DNA of 64,000 bases from Verrucomicrobiaceae bacterium (GCA_027484055.1 JAIXQH010000051.1:186001-250000); one strand, 5' to 3'; counted from the first letter of the stretch, positions 1 to 9,620 are shown. Translations and numbers: made by a program. Notes: generated from the letters alone by a model not told the origin.

Positions 1-1138
1 CAACTTCGGGGAGTGGTTCGTTTCCCATGAGTTTGCCCTTGCGGTAAATTTCAAAACGACCATCCGGCTCAAGGAGGAGCGCACCTTCCTCACAAACGAT
101 CATCGTGCAGCTCCCTGTGATTTTTGAAATCGGCAGACCGTAGTTGGCAAAGGACGGACGGATCCCGCTGTCGCTATAATGGACAACAAACTTCTCGCGG
201 GCAAAGCGATCACCGCCGCCGGGATAGGTGAGGATGGACTGGTTGTAGCCCGTGTGGCATACATCGGACGGTTTCATCGTGTTGGTCTGCACGGCCTCGG
301 GGGCCGCGAGATCGTAGGCGAAGTAGAGCACGTCGATGAGGTGACAACCCCAGTCGGCAAGCATGCCGCCGCCCGTTTCCCAATAGGAACGCCAGCGGCG
401 CGGGTGGAGGTCTTCGCTGTAGGGAAGCGCTGTGTCGAGAGGGCCGTTCCAGAGATCCCAGTTCAAGGTGGCGGGCACTGGCTGGGCAGCGCCGAGAGGG
501 CTCCACGGATCGACGAAATAGTTGCCGCGGCTCATCCCCCCGGTCCAGATATGGGCTTCGATGGGGCGACCGAGACGATTTGATTTCAACAACTCAACGG
601 CTTGCATGCGGCCGGTCAAGCAGGCGCGCTGATTGCCCATTTGAGTGTAGAGACCGGGATTGGCGGCGAGGGCCTCGCGAATGAGGCGCAGCTCGTCGAG
701 CTGATGGACGAGTGGCTTTTGCCCGTAAACGTGCTTTCCGTTTTTCAGGGCGGTCACCATCATGGGGCAGTGGTGGAAGTCGGGGGTGTCAACGATGACG
801 GCATCGAACTGATCAAGGCGGTTTGCGAAGGCCTCGCGGTAGTCGGTGACACGCCAGGCACCGCGGTAGGCAGCGTTTTCCACTTTGGCGAAGGCCGTCT
901 CATCGACGTCGCAGAAGCCTGCAAACTCCACCATGGGATGTCCCTCGAGTCCTTTGCGCTGCAAGTTACCGATGCCATTTACCCCGATCTGGAAGATGCG
1001 GAGTTTACTGTTTTTGTTCGTTGCGGCACGAACGGTGGCGGCATTCGAGGTAAGCAGGCCGGCACCCAGCGCTGCTGTGGAGCGGAGGAAGTGACGACGG
1101 CTGAATGAAGTGGGAGTGGCAGGGTTTTCTAGGTTCAT
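1..1138 (-). CDS. Gfo/Idh/MocA family oxidoreductase, exported (3' end outside the window)
   Basis: The reading frame starts at ATG 1138 and stays open to the left edge (379 codons seen), so the C-terminus is missing. The N-terminus carries a twin-arginine export signal (SRRHFLRS, about residues 13-20) followed by an Ala/Leu-rich stretch, which predicts export of a folded, cofactor-loaded enzyme. A Rossmann NAD(P)-binding start follows (IGVNGIG), then DTPDFHH and GQKPL, the latter matching the usual EKP catalytic-lysine motif with Glu replaced by Gln. Members of this family oxidise or reduce sugars and inositols. Many exported paralogs occur in Verrucomicrobiota and Planctomycetota, and their substrates are mostly unknown. 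No partner gene is visible to the right. The family call is strong; the substrate cannot be inferred. Confidence 0.88.
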   Translation of the reverse strand, partial: MNLENPATPTSFSRRHFLRSTAALGAGLLTSNAATVRAATNKNSKLRIFQIGVNGIGNLQRKGLEGHPMVEFAGFCDVDETAFAKVENAAYRGAWRVTDYREAFANRLDQFDAVIVDTPDFHHCPMMVTALKNGKHVYGQKPLVHQLDELRLIREALAANPGLYTQMGNQRACLTGRMQAVELLKSNRLGRPIEAHIWTGGMSRGNYFVDPWSPLGAAQPVPATLNWDLWNGPLDTALPYSEDLHPRRWRSYWETGGGMLADWGCHLIDVLYFAYDLAAPEAVQTNTMKPSDVCHTGYNQSILTYPGGGDRFAREKFVVHYSDSGIRPSFANYGLPISKITGSCTMIVCEEGALLLEPDGRFEIYRKGKLMGNEPLPEV

Positions 1139-1581
1139 GAGAAGAAATGGATCGGAACCAGAGTTCCATGGCGAGCTTCTTTCGCCCGCGTATTTGTGGT
1201 CATACTCAGTTCAATCTCTGCAAATTTCAGTGGCCGCAAATTCTTATAAAATACCTAGCGACGTAGATCGGGCAATTAGGGACGCCGCCGAGTCGGGTTT
1301 GAAAAGAGCGCTCTGAATATCCGGATGTTGGTCAAGGAAACCGACATTAGAAAATTGAACCGCAGATAATGGGATACACGCAGATGGAAGAGGGGGTAAG
1401 AATTTCCTAGATGTGTGTTCAGCCATGAATCCACTGCTCCATCTCTCTTATCTGCGGTTGATTGGGTTTCTAGATCGGCCTACGGAAGTGTGCTTTCAAT
1501 CCCGGCGAGATCTCACCGCATCAAATCCTCAAGAAAATCTCTGGTTTTCACCACGCCTTGTTTTAGTGTTCGCGCGAACTC
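1139..1581. other. Intergenic stretch with degraded text-like repeat
   Basis: No convincing gene is visible. Around 1358-1390 the sequence AACCGCAGATAATGGGATAC resembles the AT-biased intergenic repeats common in this phylum. The stretch separates two divergently transcribed genes, so it should hold both promoters, but I cannot place them with confidence. Confidence 0.4.
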
Positions 1582-2826
1582 ATGCAACTGGACTCGAAAC
1601 TCGCCATTCTCGCTGACGCGGCAAAATATGATGCGTCCTGCGCGAGTTCCGGGGCGGTGCGGGGGAACTCGCGGGATGGCAAGGGCGTCGGCTCGACGGG
1701 TGGTGCGGGGATTTGCCACAGCTATGCACCGGACGGTCGTTGCATTTCCCTGCTCAAGGTGCTGCTGACGAACCTCTGCATTTACGACTGCCACTACTGC
1801 ATCAACCGCCGCTCCAGCAACGTCCGCCGCGCGGCTTTCACGGCGGCGGAGGTGGTGAAATTGACGCTGGATTTTTACAAACGGAATTACATCGAGGGCC
1901 TGTTCCTCAGCTCCGGCATCATTCGGAATGCCGACTACACCATGGAAATGGTCATCGACGTGGCCCGCACCCTGCGCGAGGTGCATGACTTCCGGGGCTA
2001 CATTCATTTAAAAACCATCCCCGAGGCCTCGCCGGAATTGATCGAGATCGCCGCGCGCTACGCCGACCGAATCAGCATCAATTTGGAGCTGCCGACGCAG
2101 AAATCGCTCGATGTGCTGGCCCCGGAAAAAAGCATCGTCCGCACGCAGCAGGCGATGGGGCGCATCCGCAACAAGCTGGACGAGGCGAGTGAGCGGCGGA
2201 AAAACGGCGATAAAAAAGTCCGTCACGCCACGGGACAAAGTACGCAGGTCATCGTAGGAGCGGACGCCTCGACCGATGCGGATTTCCTCGCTCGCTCGGA
2301 CGATCTTTACGGCAACTACAAAATGCGCCGCGTGTATTATTCCGCATTTAGCCCGATTCCTGAGCCGTCGAGTCTTTTGCCGATGAAGGCCCCGCCGTTG
2401 ATCCGCGAGCATCGGCTGTATCAGGCGGATTGGTTGATGCGATTTTACGGATTCAAAACCGGCGAAATCCTCACACCGGAGACGCCGAATCTGGACTTGG
2501 AGCTCGATCCGAAACTCGCGTGGGCGCTGCGAAATCGGCAGGATTTCCCGGTGGACATTCAGACCGCCACCCGCGAGGTGCTGCTGCGCGTGCCCGGCTT
2601 GGGCGTGCGAAATGTCGACCGCATCCTGCAAATCCGCCGCTTCACGCGCCTGCGACTTACCGACTTGGTTCGGCTGCGGGTGTCGCTGGCGAAGGTGCAG
2701 CCCTTCCTGATGACGGCGGATCACAATCCTTCAAATCTCCTGCTCGACTCGGATGCCCTCAGGGCGCGCTACCTGCCGAAGCCGAAACAACTGGAACTGT
2801 TTTTCCCAAGCGATGCAGTGCGTTGA
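1582..2826 (+). CDS. Putative DNA modification/repair radical SAM protein (TIGR03916-like)
   Basis: A 414-residue radical SAM enzyme. The cluster-binding motif is C-x3-C-x2-C (CIYDCHYC, about residues 70-77), which ligates a 4Fe-4S cluster that cleaves S-adenosylmethionine. The N-terminal DAAKYDASC and GICHSYAPDGRC segments are typical of the family that travels with DUF4130 or UdgX-type uracil-DNA glycosylase proteins. Near the C-terminus, VPGLGVRNVDRIL (about residues 337-349) is a helix-hairpin-helix element that would contact DNA non-specifically. The next gene overlaps it by 14 bases and encodes the usual DUF4130 partner, so translation is probably coupled. The role in nucleic-acid repair or modification is inferred from the family; the chemistry is not established. 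The start is ATG 1582; no strong ribosome binding site is visible. Confidence 0.9.
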   Translation: MQLDSKLAILADAAKYDASCASSGAVRGNSRDGKGVGSTGGAGICHSYAPDGRCISLLKVLLTNLCIYDCHYCINRRSSNVRRAAFTAAEVVKLTLDFYKRNYIEGLFLSSGIIRNADYTMEMVIDVARTLREVHDFRGYIHLKTIPEASPELIEIAARYADRISINLELPTQKSLDVLAPEKSIVRTQQAMGRIRNKLDEASERRKNGDKKVRHATGQSTQVIVGADASTDADFLARSDDLYGNYKMRRVYYSAFSPIPEPSSLLPMKAPPLIREHRLYQADWLMRFYGFKTGEILTPETPNLDLELDPKLAWALRNRQDFPVDIQTATREVLLRVPGLGVRNVDRILQIRRFTRLRLTDLVRLRVSLAKVQPFLMTADHNPSNLLLDSDALRARYLPKPKQLELFFPSDAVR

Positions 2827-3679
2827 TCCAGGAGAGAATTTCGCCTCGTGGCGGGATCAGGCGAGAATCCTATTGGCGGCTAACATTTCGCCGCAGGAAG
2901 TCTTGTGGCAGCGGGAGGCCAGCCTGTTTTCCGAAGCCATCGTGCAGGAGGAAGCGGTGATTTCGTCGGTGAAAGTCCCGGCGGCTTTCATGGACCTCGC
3001 CGAGTCGGTCGCTTGCCACTCGGACCCGACGCGTTGGGCCCTGCTCTACTCGATTCTCTGGCGCGTCACCCACGGCGGGGAACGGCACTTGCTCGCCATC
3101 GCAAGCGACGAGGCGGTTGCCAAGGCGCGGACGATGGAAAAAAACGTGCGCCGGGAAATCCACAAGATGCACGCGTTTGTGCGTTTCAAGTTGATCGATA
3201 CGGATGCCACGACGGGCCGCGAGCGTTACGCCGCGTGGTTCGAGCCGGAGTATTTCATCGTCGAGGCAGGAGCTCCGTTTTTCAGGAACCGTTTTGCGAA
3301 CATGGACTGGAGCATTTTCACGCCAAAAGGCTGTGTTCATTGGCGGGAAAACCGGCTGACTTTTACGGCGGGAATCGCCGAAAATCCGGTGGAAAATCCC
3401 GACGCACTCGAAGCGGCCTGGCGCACGTATTACCGAAACATTTTCAACCCCGCCCGCCTGAAGGTGAAGGCGATGCAGACGGAAATGCCGAAGCGGTATT
3501 GGAAAAACCTGCCGGAAGCCGACCTCATTGAGGAGCTGGTGAGCGAGAGCCAGCACCGGGTAACCCAGATGCTGGCCGAAGAACCGCGCCCGGTGAAACC
3601 AAGGCCGAAGAATGCCTACCTTGACCGCCTGCGCGACTTGTCCGCCCGAGAATCAGGCGAGTCCGGCGCGAATGAGTAG
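2813..3679 (+). CDS. DUF4130 (TIGR03915-like) probable DNA metabolism protein
   Basis: This 288-residue protein is read from ATG 2813, inside the end of the radical SAM gene, in a different frame. The frame is open further upstream, but that part has shadow composition, so I take the internal ATG. Recognisable family features are LLYSILWRVTHGGERHLL, the KNVRREIHKMHAFVRF segment, the WFEPEYFIVE stretch and AAWRTYYRNIFNPARLKVK. In many bacteria this domain is fused to a UdgX-type uracil-DNA glycosylase. Here it is free-standing, and no glycosylase is seen next to it. With the upstream radical SAM protein it forms a two-gene module inferred to act in DNA or RNA repair. Its 3' end overlaps the convergent peptidase gene by 27 bases. 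Confidence 0.85.
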   Translation: MQCVDPGENFASWRDQARILLAANISPQEVLWQREASLFSEAIVQEEAVISSVKVPAAFMDLAESVACHSDPTRWALLYSILWRVTHGGERHLLAIASDEAVAKARTMEKNVRREIHKMHAFVRFKLIDTDATTGRERYAAWFEPEYFIVEAGAPFFRNRFANMDWSIFTPKGCVHWRENRLTFTAGIAENPVENPDALEAAWRTYYRNIFNPARLKVKAMQTEMPKRYWKNLPEADLIEELVSESQHRVTQMLAEEPRPVKPRPKNAYLDRLRDLSARESGESGANE

Positions 3680-5683
3680 GGGTTCCAACTCGGGATCGCG
3701 GCCCATGAAGCGGCGGTAAAGTTCGTCGGACGGCACGGAATTTCCCTTGCTCAGAATGTGCTCGCGGAAGGCCGCTCCGGTGGCGGGATTGAGCACGCCT
3801 TCGTTCTGGAAACGGGTGAAGGCGTCAGCATCGAGCACTTCCGCCCATTTATACGAGTAGTAACCGGCAGCGTAGCCTGTGGGGCTGCTAAAGAGGTGAC
3901 CGAAACGCCGGAGCATCGAGGGCGAGGGCGTTTTCAACGGCGCGAGGTAGTCGGCGAGGATTTCGCGGTCCACGGCGTCGATGTCTTTTCCAAGGTAGCG
4001 GGAAAGGTGCATGTGGAGCTCTAGGTCGATCTTGGCGAAGGCGAGCTGGCGCATGAAACCCGAGGCGCTGAGGTAGTTTTTCGCCGCAAGCATTTTGGCG
4101 AAGAGATCTTCAGGAATCGGCTCGCCAGTTTCGTGATGGCGGGCGAAAAGGTCGAGTGCCTCGCGGTCCCAGCAGAAATTTTCCATGATCTGGGAAGGCA
4201 GCTCGACGAAGTCACGCGAGACATTCGTCCCGGCGAAGGCGCGGACCTCCACGTCGCTGAGCAAGCCATGAAGCAGGTGGCCGAATTCGTGGAAAATCGT
4301 CTCCACTTCGCGATGCGTGAGCTGCGCGGACTTGCCGTCGATGGGTGGGCTCATGTTTCCGATGATCAGGCCGAGGTGCGGCTCGCCGCGCTCACCGGTA
4401 TGGAGGCAGTTCATCCAGGCCCCGCCATTTTTCGACTCGCGTGGGTGCCAGTCTGCATAAAACGAGCCGAGGTGCTTGCCAGTGGAGGAATCGTGGATTT
4501 CGTAAAATTGGCACTCGGTGTGCCAGAGTTCGGGGATGACCTCAGGCTGGGTGATCTGGATACCGAACAGTCGGGAGGAAATTTCAAACATCCCGGCCAT
4601 CACGCGATCGACCGAGAAATAGGGCCGCAGCGCTTCCTCGTCGAAGTCGTATCGTTCGACACGTTGTTTTTCCGCCCAGTAGGCGACTTCCCAAGGCTCA
4701 AGCGCGGTAACGGCTGTGCCGGTTTTCTCGGATTTGTAACGGGCGAGTTGCTCGTATTCCGCGAAAAAGGCCGAGTGGGTGCGGGCGTGGAGATTTTCGA
4801 TGAATCGAAGCGCCGACTCGCCGTTTTTCGCCATGCCGCGGAGGAGATTGAGATCGGCAAAATGCTCGAAGCCAAGCAGTTGTGCCTTCTCGTGACGGAG
4901 TTCTAGGATTTTCCAAACGAGCGCGCTGTTGTCACGCTCGCCGACCGATCCGACCGCCGCCGAGGCCTCCCAGACTTGCTTACGGATCGAGTCGTCATGC
5001 AGGTGCTGCATGAGCGGAAACATGGAGGGGAATTGCAGGGTGAAACGCCAGGCCGGAGCCTCGTGGCCCTTCGACCGGGCATTTGCAGCAGCGGCGGCGA
5101 GAGCGGAGTCCGGAAGCCCTGCGAGCTTGGATTCGTCGGTGATGACAAGCTCCCAGGCGTTGGTCGAGTCGAGCACGTGCTCGGAATACTCCTTGGTGAG
5201 GCGCGAAAGCTCAGCGGAAATGTCGGCCATGCGCTTCTTCTGCTCCGGCGCAAGATCGGCTCCCGCCTCGCGGAAATCGGCCAGCGTTTCCTGCACATGG
5301 CGTTGCTGGATCGGCGATAATTTCGCGATTTCGGGACTCTCGCCGACGCGTTTCACGACGTTCCACAAGCGCTCGTTGAGAGCGATGGAGGAATAAAGCT
5401 CGGTGACCTCAGGAAGCATTTTCCCTAAAGCCTCACGCTGGGCCGGCGCATCGCAGACGGAATCAAGGTGAAACAGGCGACCCCATCCGCGCCCGAGCTC
5501 TTCGCAGGCATAATCTTGCGCCAGAAAAGTCGATTCATAGGTGGCCGTCGCCGGGTCTTGCGCACAAATGGCCTCGATGTTTGCCTTTGCCTTTTCGATC
5601 GCGTGGCGGATGTCGGGCTCGATCGCCTCCGGAACGAGGGTGGACCAGCGGATTTGAAAATCAGGGGCGAGAAAGGGATGCAT
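3653..5683 (-). CDS. prlC: M3 family oligopeptidase (oligopeptidase A-like)
   Basis: A 676-residue zinc metallopeptidase of the thimet oligopeptidase family, which degrades short peptides, including cleaved signal peptides, in the cytoplasm. The catalytic HExxH is present as HEFGHLLHG (about residue 462). The downstream GTNVSRDFVELPSQIMENF segment supplies the third zinc ligand region. The C-terminal YAAGYYSYKWAEVLDADAF block is typical of the family and carries substrate-binding tyrosines. I use ATG 5683 because homology begins at MHPFLAPDF; a TTG 48 bases upstream is also in frame. No signal peptide is visible. Length matches the family. The gene stands alone and overlaps the convergent DUF4130 gene tail to tail. 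Confidence 0.92.
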   Translation of the reverse strand: MHPFLAPDFQIRWSTLVPEAIEPDIRHAIEKAKANIEAICAQDPATATYESTFLAQDYACEELGRGWGRLFHLDSVCDAPAQREALGKMLPEVTELYSSIALNERLWNVVKRVGESPEIAKLSPIQQRHVQETLADFREAGADLAPEQKKRMADISAELSRLTKEYSEHVLDSTNAWELVITDESKLAGLPDSALAAAAANARSKGHEAPAWRFTLQFPSMFPLMQHLHDDSIRKQVWEASAAVGSVGERDNSALVWKILELRHEKAQLLGFEHFADLNLLRGMAKNGESALRFIENLHARTHSAFFAEYEQLARYKSEKTGTAVTALEPWEVAYWAEKQRVERYDFDEEALRPYFSVDRVMAGMFEISSRLFGIQITQPEVIPELWHTECQFYEIHDSSTGKHLGSFYADWHPRESKNGGAWMNCLHTGERGEPHLGLIIGNMSPPIDGKSAQLTHREVETIFHEFGHLLHGLLSDVEVRAFAGTNVSRDFVELPSQIMENFCWDREALDLFARHHETGEPIPEDLFAKMLAAKNYLSASGFMRQLAFAKIDLELHMHLSRYLGKDIDAVDREILADYLAPLKTPSPSMLRRFGHLFSSPTGYAAGYYSYKWAEVLDADAFTRFQNEGVLNPATGAAFREHILSKGNSVPSDELYRRFMGRDPELEPLLIRAGLA

Positions 5684-5917
5684 CGGGTGTCGTTTGGGAA
5701 ATTTCACGCCACGGCATGTGGCAAAGTCCAAGCAAGCTAGACGTTCCGATTCCAGATGACAACCCCATCGCTAAAGCATCTAAGCGCCGGATCTTTTTTA
5801 AAAAACCTCGGCCAAGCGTTTCAATTATCTTGCAAATCTCCATCGCTAAGGCTTTCTTCCGCGCTCCACCACCAACCTAGGACGATTTGGCAGCCGCTAA
5901 ATCCATCCCTTATCATT

Positions 5918-6175
5918 ATGAGCACCAAAGAAATCGACCTCAAAGCCTATCAACTCCACGAAGGAGACACCGGAAGCGCCCCATACCAAGTGGCCCTCCT
6001 CACCGCGCGGATTTTCCACCTCACGGACCACTTGAACACCCACAAGAAGGATTTCTCCTCACGCCGCGGACTCCTCACCTTGGTTTCCCAACGCCGGAAA
6101 CTCCTCGATTACATCAAGAAAGGCTCCAACGAGCGTTACTTGGAAATTATCCAAGGCCTCGGACTCCGCCGCTAA
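5918..6175 (+). CDS. rpsO: 30S ribosomal protein S15
   Basis: The 85-residue protein is read from ATG 5918 and matches the length of bacterial S15. It binds the central domain of 16S rRNA and helps shape the platform of the small subunit. Diagnostic segments are [34 protein letters not shown], the [14 protein letters not shown] loop and the LGLRR end. The N-terminus is slightly divergent ([16 protein letters not shown]). The frame is open upstream for 54 more codons, but that part is not S15-like. pnp follows 206 bases downstream, the classical rpsO-pnp order. Confidence 0.97.
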   Translation: MSTKEIDLKAYQLHEGDTGSAPYQVALLTARIFHLTDHLNTHKKDFSSRRGLLTLVSQRRKLLDYIKKGSNERYLEIIQGLGLRR

Positions 6176-6190
6176 ATACTCTCCGCAAGA

Positions 6191-6215
6191 CAGCCACTGG
6201 GACTCCCAGTGGCTG
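6191..6215 (+). terminator. Strong hairpin in the rpsO-pnp interval
   Basis: CAGCCACTGGGA and TCCCAGTGGCTG are perfect reverse complements separated by one base, giving a long stem with a tight loop 16 bases after the rpsO stop. Only a short T run follows. It could be an attenuator or an RNase III-type processing site between rpsO and pnp, as in the E. coli rpsO-pnp message. The hairpin is seen; its function is inferred. Confidence 0.6.
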
Positions 6216-6381
6216 TTTCGCGAAACGGCATCGACGAGGAAATCCTCTCGATGTCGCCAGACTCACCACTCCGCAGCACGCCTCTTTGCGCGCTGCGGAA
6301 TTTGTCTGAAAACGATGAATGCCCATTCTGCATCCCGCCGAATGGGCCGTACGCACTGAAAAAAGAAAACAACCACTGATT

Positions 6382-8529
6382 ATGAATATCCATACACTCA
6401 CGGCCGACGTCGGAACCAACCCGATGACGTTCGAAACCGGCAAAATTGCCAAACTCGCCGATGGCGCCGTCACCGTCCGCTGCGGCGACACCATCATCCT
6501 CGTCACCGCCGTTTCCTCCACGAAAGTGAAGCCCGGCCAGACTTGGTTCCCACTTTCTGTGGAATATAAGGAAAAAGCCACCGCTGCCGGCGTCTTCCCA
6601 GGCGGCTACTTCAAGCGCGAAGGCCGCCCGACCGAAAAGGAAATCCTCACCTGCCGTATGACGGACCGTCCACTGCGTCCGCTTTTCCCGAAGGGTTACC
6701 TCTACGAAACCCAGATCGTCGCCATCCTCCTCAGCGCCGATGGCGTGAATGACTCCGACATCCTCGCGATGAACGGTGCTTCCGCCGCCCTCTGCCTTTC
6801 CGACATCCCGTTCGCCGGCCCGATCGGTGCGGTGCGCGTCGGTCGCGTCGATGGTAAATTCCTCATCAACCCGACCCACGACGAGCGCGCTGACAGCGAC
6901 CTCGACCTCATCTACGTCGGCGACAAAGAAAACGTCATCATGATCGAAGGCCAAGCCGACGAAATCCCGGAAGACGAATTCATCAAAGCGCTCCATTCCG
7001 CCCAAGCCGCCGTCGTCAAGCTCGTCGCTGCCCAAGAAGAACTCGCCAAACTCGCGGGCAAGGAAAAGCGCTCCTACGAACTCACCGTCGCCAAGGACAA
7101 CCTCCTCGAAATCGCCTACGAAATCGCCGGTGACCGCATCGAAGCTGCCATCTACGCGCCTTCCAAAACCGAGCGTGCCAAGAAAGTCGGCGCCCTCCGC
7201 GACGAAGTCGAAGCTGCCATCAAGTCACGCGCTCCCGAAGCGACCGACTTCGACGTCGAGCAAGCCTTCGAATACCTTCAGAAAAAGGCATTCCGCATCT
7301 CCATCATGGAAAAAGGTGTCCGCGCCGACGGCCGCGCCATCGGTGACCTCCGCACACTCTATGGAGAAGTCGGCACCCTGCCACGCGTTCACGGCTCCGC
7401 CATTTTCTCCCGTGGAGAAACCCAAGCCCTCGCCATCACCACCCTCGCCCCTGCTGACGAAAAGCAACATTTCGACAACTACGCCGGTGGCGAAGACGAG
7501 AAGCGCTTCATCCTCCACTACAACTTCCCTCCCTTCTCCGTCGGCGAATGCGGACGCATGGGTGGCATCAACCGCCGCGAAATCGGTCACGGCTCGCTGG
7601 CCGAGCGCTCCATCGAGCCCGTCATCCCTGACGAATCCGTCTTCCCCTACGCCATCCGCGTATCCTCGGAAGTCATGGAATCCAACGGTTCCACCTCAAT
7701 GGCCTCCGTTTGCGCAGGCGTCATGGCGCTTCTCGACGCCGGTGTCCCACTCATCCGCCCGGTCGGCGGCATCTCCGTTGGCCTCGTCACTGAGAACAAC
7801 GAAGATGGCTCCATGAAATCCCACAAAATGCTGTTGGACATCATCGGTTCCGAAGATTTCTACGGCGACATGGACTTCAAGCTCTGCGGCACCAGCGAAG
7901 GTGTCACCGGCTATCAGCTCGACCTCAAGCTCGCCGGCCTCCCGCTCGCCATGCTCGAAGAAGCCATCCACATCGCCAAGGCCGGCCGCACCAAGATCAT
8001 CGAAAAAATGGCCGAGTCCATCATCGAGCCTAAGCCACTTAGCCCGCACGCCCCACGCATCGTTTCCGTCAAAATCCCAGCAGACCGCATCGGCGAGCTC
8101 ATTGGACCAGGCGGCAAGAATATCAAGGGTATCCAAGCCGAGTCCGGCGCCGAAATCAACATCGAGGACGACGGCACCGTGCACATCTACGCTTCCAAGC
8201 AAGAAGGCCTCGACCGCGCGAAAGCGATGATCGACCGCATGTTCCAAGAAATCGAAGTGGGCAAGGTTTACACCGGCAAGGTTGTTTCCATCACCCAGTT
8301 CGGCGCTTTCATGGAAGTGCTCCCTGGTAAAGACGGCCTCGTCCACGTCTCCGAACTCGCCGAAGGCCGCACCGAAAACGTGGAAGACATCGTCAAAAAA
8401 GGCGACGTCATCACCGCCAAGTGCCTCGGAGTCGACGAAAAAGGCCGCGTGAAAATGTCCCGCCGCGCCTGGCTCCGCGACCAAGCCGCCGAGAAAGCAG
8501 AAGCGCAGCAGCCCGTCGCTGCCGAATAA
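6382..8529 (+). CDS. pnp: Polyribonucleotide nucleotidyltransferase (PNPase)
   Basis: This 715-residue exoribonuclease phosphorolytically degrades RNA from the 3' end and is a core part of bacterial RNA turnover. Two RNase PH-like domains are visible: the first with TDRPLRPLFPKGY, the second with GRMGGINRREIGHGSLAERS and STSMASVCAGVMALLDAGV. Then come a KH domain (IGELIGPGGKNIKGI, about residues 571-585) and an S1 domain (VYTGKVVSITQFGAFMEVLP followed by GLVHVSELAEGR, about residues 629-663). The start at ATG 6382 (MNIHTLTADVG) fits the family; an upstream in-frame ATG adds 21 unlike residues. A rho-independent terminator follows. Part of the S1 coding sequence recurs as a fragment at 11652-11735. 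Confidence 0.98.
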   Translation: MNIHTLTADVGTNPMTFETGKIAKLADGAVTVRCGDTIILVTAVSSTKVKPGQTWFPLSVEYKEKATAAGVFPGGYFKREGRPTEKEILTCRMTDRPLRPLFPKGYLYETQIVAILLSADGVNDSDILAMNGASAALCLSDIPFAGPIGAVRVGRVDGKFLINPTHDERADSDLDLIYVGDKENVIMIEGQADEIPEDEFIKALHSAQAAVVKLVAAQEELAKLAGKEKRSYELTVAKDNLLEIAYEIAGDRIEAAIYAPSKTERAKKVGALRDEVEAAIKSRAPEATDFDVEQAFEYLQKKAFRISIMEKGVRADGRAIGDLRTLYGEVGTLPRVHGSAIFSRGETQALAITTLAPADEKQHFDNYAGGEDEKRFILHYNFPPFSVGECGRMGGINRREIGHGSLAERSIEPVIPDESVFPYAIRVSSEVMESNGSTSMASVCAGVMALLDAGVPLIRPVGGISVGLVTENNEDGSMKSHKMLLDIIGSEDFYGDMDFKLCGTSEGVTGYQLDLKLAGLPLAMLEEAIHIAKAGRTKIIEKMAESIIEPKPLSPHAPRIVSVKIPADRIGELIGPGGKNIKGIQAESGAEINIEDDGTVHIYASKQEGLDRAKAMIDRMFQEIEVGKVYTGKVVSITQFGAFMEVLPGKDGLVHVSELAEGRTENVEDIVKKGDVITAKCLGVDEKGRVKMSRRAWLRDQAAEKAEAQQPVAAE

Positions 8530-8574
8530 GGAGTCGCGACACTCCTGTCGCTACAACCTCATCCATCCCCATCA

Positions 8575-8607
8575 AACCGGCGTCCTCACAAGGGACGCCG
8601 GTTTTTT
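8575..8607 (+). terminator. Rho-independent terminator of pnp
   Basis: AACCGGCGTCC pairs perfectly with GGACGCCGGTT around a seven-base loop and is followed by a T run. It ends against the stop codon of the convergent ankyrin gene, so it may serve both directions. Confidence 0.9.
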
Positions 8608-9620
8608 CATTCCCCGACCTCGTAAGAAATTCGGTCCTCTGGCGTACTGATTTTCCCGGCCAAGTCCTTTGAATATGAGCGATGGACGCCCATTTGGATT
8701 TCTACAACGTTGTCGGATGAGTTTGCCGATTTCCAGACGCGATAAACCTCCCGTATCTCGTAGGTCGGCATCACGTCTTCAAGCCGTGACCAGACGTTCG
8801 TCTCAATGATGCCGGCACCGCTGCGGATGTTTTTCCACTCACCGGAGGTGACCCCGGCAAGGCAGCGGAATTCAGGAGCAGAGCGGAAATAAAAACCCTT
8901 GGGCATCGCGTGGGAATCCCTGTGGAACGGCACGGCAATTTCCAGATAGAACGGACAGGGATTTCGAAAATTCCGTCCAGTGTAGTTCACATGAAGCAGT
9001 CCTACCGGTTTTGCTCCTACCGAGTCGAGAGCCGCGTATAGCGCCGGGACCTTCCTATCAAGAAATGCAGGAATATCCTCCTCGCTGACGACCTGTCCCA
9101 TGCAAAGGAACGGTGTCACCGGAACACTTTTGAACACCACGTTCGTGATCGCGCCGTGTTGTTTGAGCAGTTCAAAAACCTGATCGTCGAGCGGAGGCTG
9201 ATGTGACCGCTTGTCGAGAATCTGGCCCAATGCGTTGTTCGCACTGGCTCCATGATCGAGTAGGAGCTTTGCGGTCGAAAAATGCCTCAGTGCTCCTGCT
9301 AACGGAGTGCTGCAATCCGAAAACGTCATCTCCAAGTTCGCTTTGTGTTCAACGAAGAAACGGACAACTTCATCATGACCGGCGGAAGCCGCTTCATGCA
9401 AAGCGGGGCTACCGCCTTCGGTTCCCTCCTCTTGCGGAAATGCATTTAGATCAGCGCCCGCCTCGAACAGCCGTTTCACCTCTGCTAGGTCCCCTCGTGC
9501 AGCCGCATCCGTGAGATCCCATTGTTTGCCGCGACCACAGGCTGATATCATCAAGGTCAAGCTGGACACGAGGATGACCCCGCCTATGCGGGCAATTTGG
9601 TTTCTTGTTATTCGGGCCAT
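8607..9620 (-). CDS. Ankyrin-repeat lipoprotein
   Basis: The 337-residue protein from ATG 9620 has a basic N-terminus, a hydrophobic stretch and a lipobox ending ISAC (Cys about residue 28), so it should be lipid-anchored in the envelope. A GGTGG sequence sits just upstream of the start. Residues 35-150 hold ankyrin repeats, for example DLTDAAARGDLAEVKRLFEAG and ALHEAASAGHDEVVRFFVEH, which mediate protein-protein contacts. The C-terminal half (about residues 175-337) shows no domain I recognise. The partner is unknown. The toxin-antitoxin genes lie directly upstream on the same strand but with a gap, and no functional link is visible. Confidence 0.8.
   Translation of the reverse strand: MARITRNQIARIGGVILVSSLTLMISACGRGKQWDLTDAAARGDLAEVKRLFEAGADLNAFPQEEGTEGGSPALHEAASAGHDEVVRFFVEHKANLEMTFSDCSTPLAGALRHFSTAKLLLDHGASANNALGQILDKRSHQPPLDDQVFELLKQHGAITNVVFKSVPVTPFLCMGQVVSEEDIPAFLDRKVPALYAALDSVGAKPVGLLHVNYTGRNFRNPCPFYLEIAVPFHRDSHAMPKGFYFRSAPEFRCLAGVTSGEWKNIRSGAGIIETNVWSRLEDVMPTYEIREVYRVWKSANSSDNVVEIQMGVHRSYSKDLAGKISTPEDRISYEVGE

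Noticed and set aside
179-1108. Plus-strand frames of 134 and 168 codons at the left edge
   Set aside because: They are antisense to the exported Gfo/Idh/MocA gene, which has a Tat signal and Rossmann motifs.
7696-8484. 262-codon minus-strand frame across pnp
   Set aside because: It lies opposite the KH and S1 domains of PNPase, is Asp/Gly/Val-rich and matches the mirror composition of a high-GC gene.
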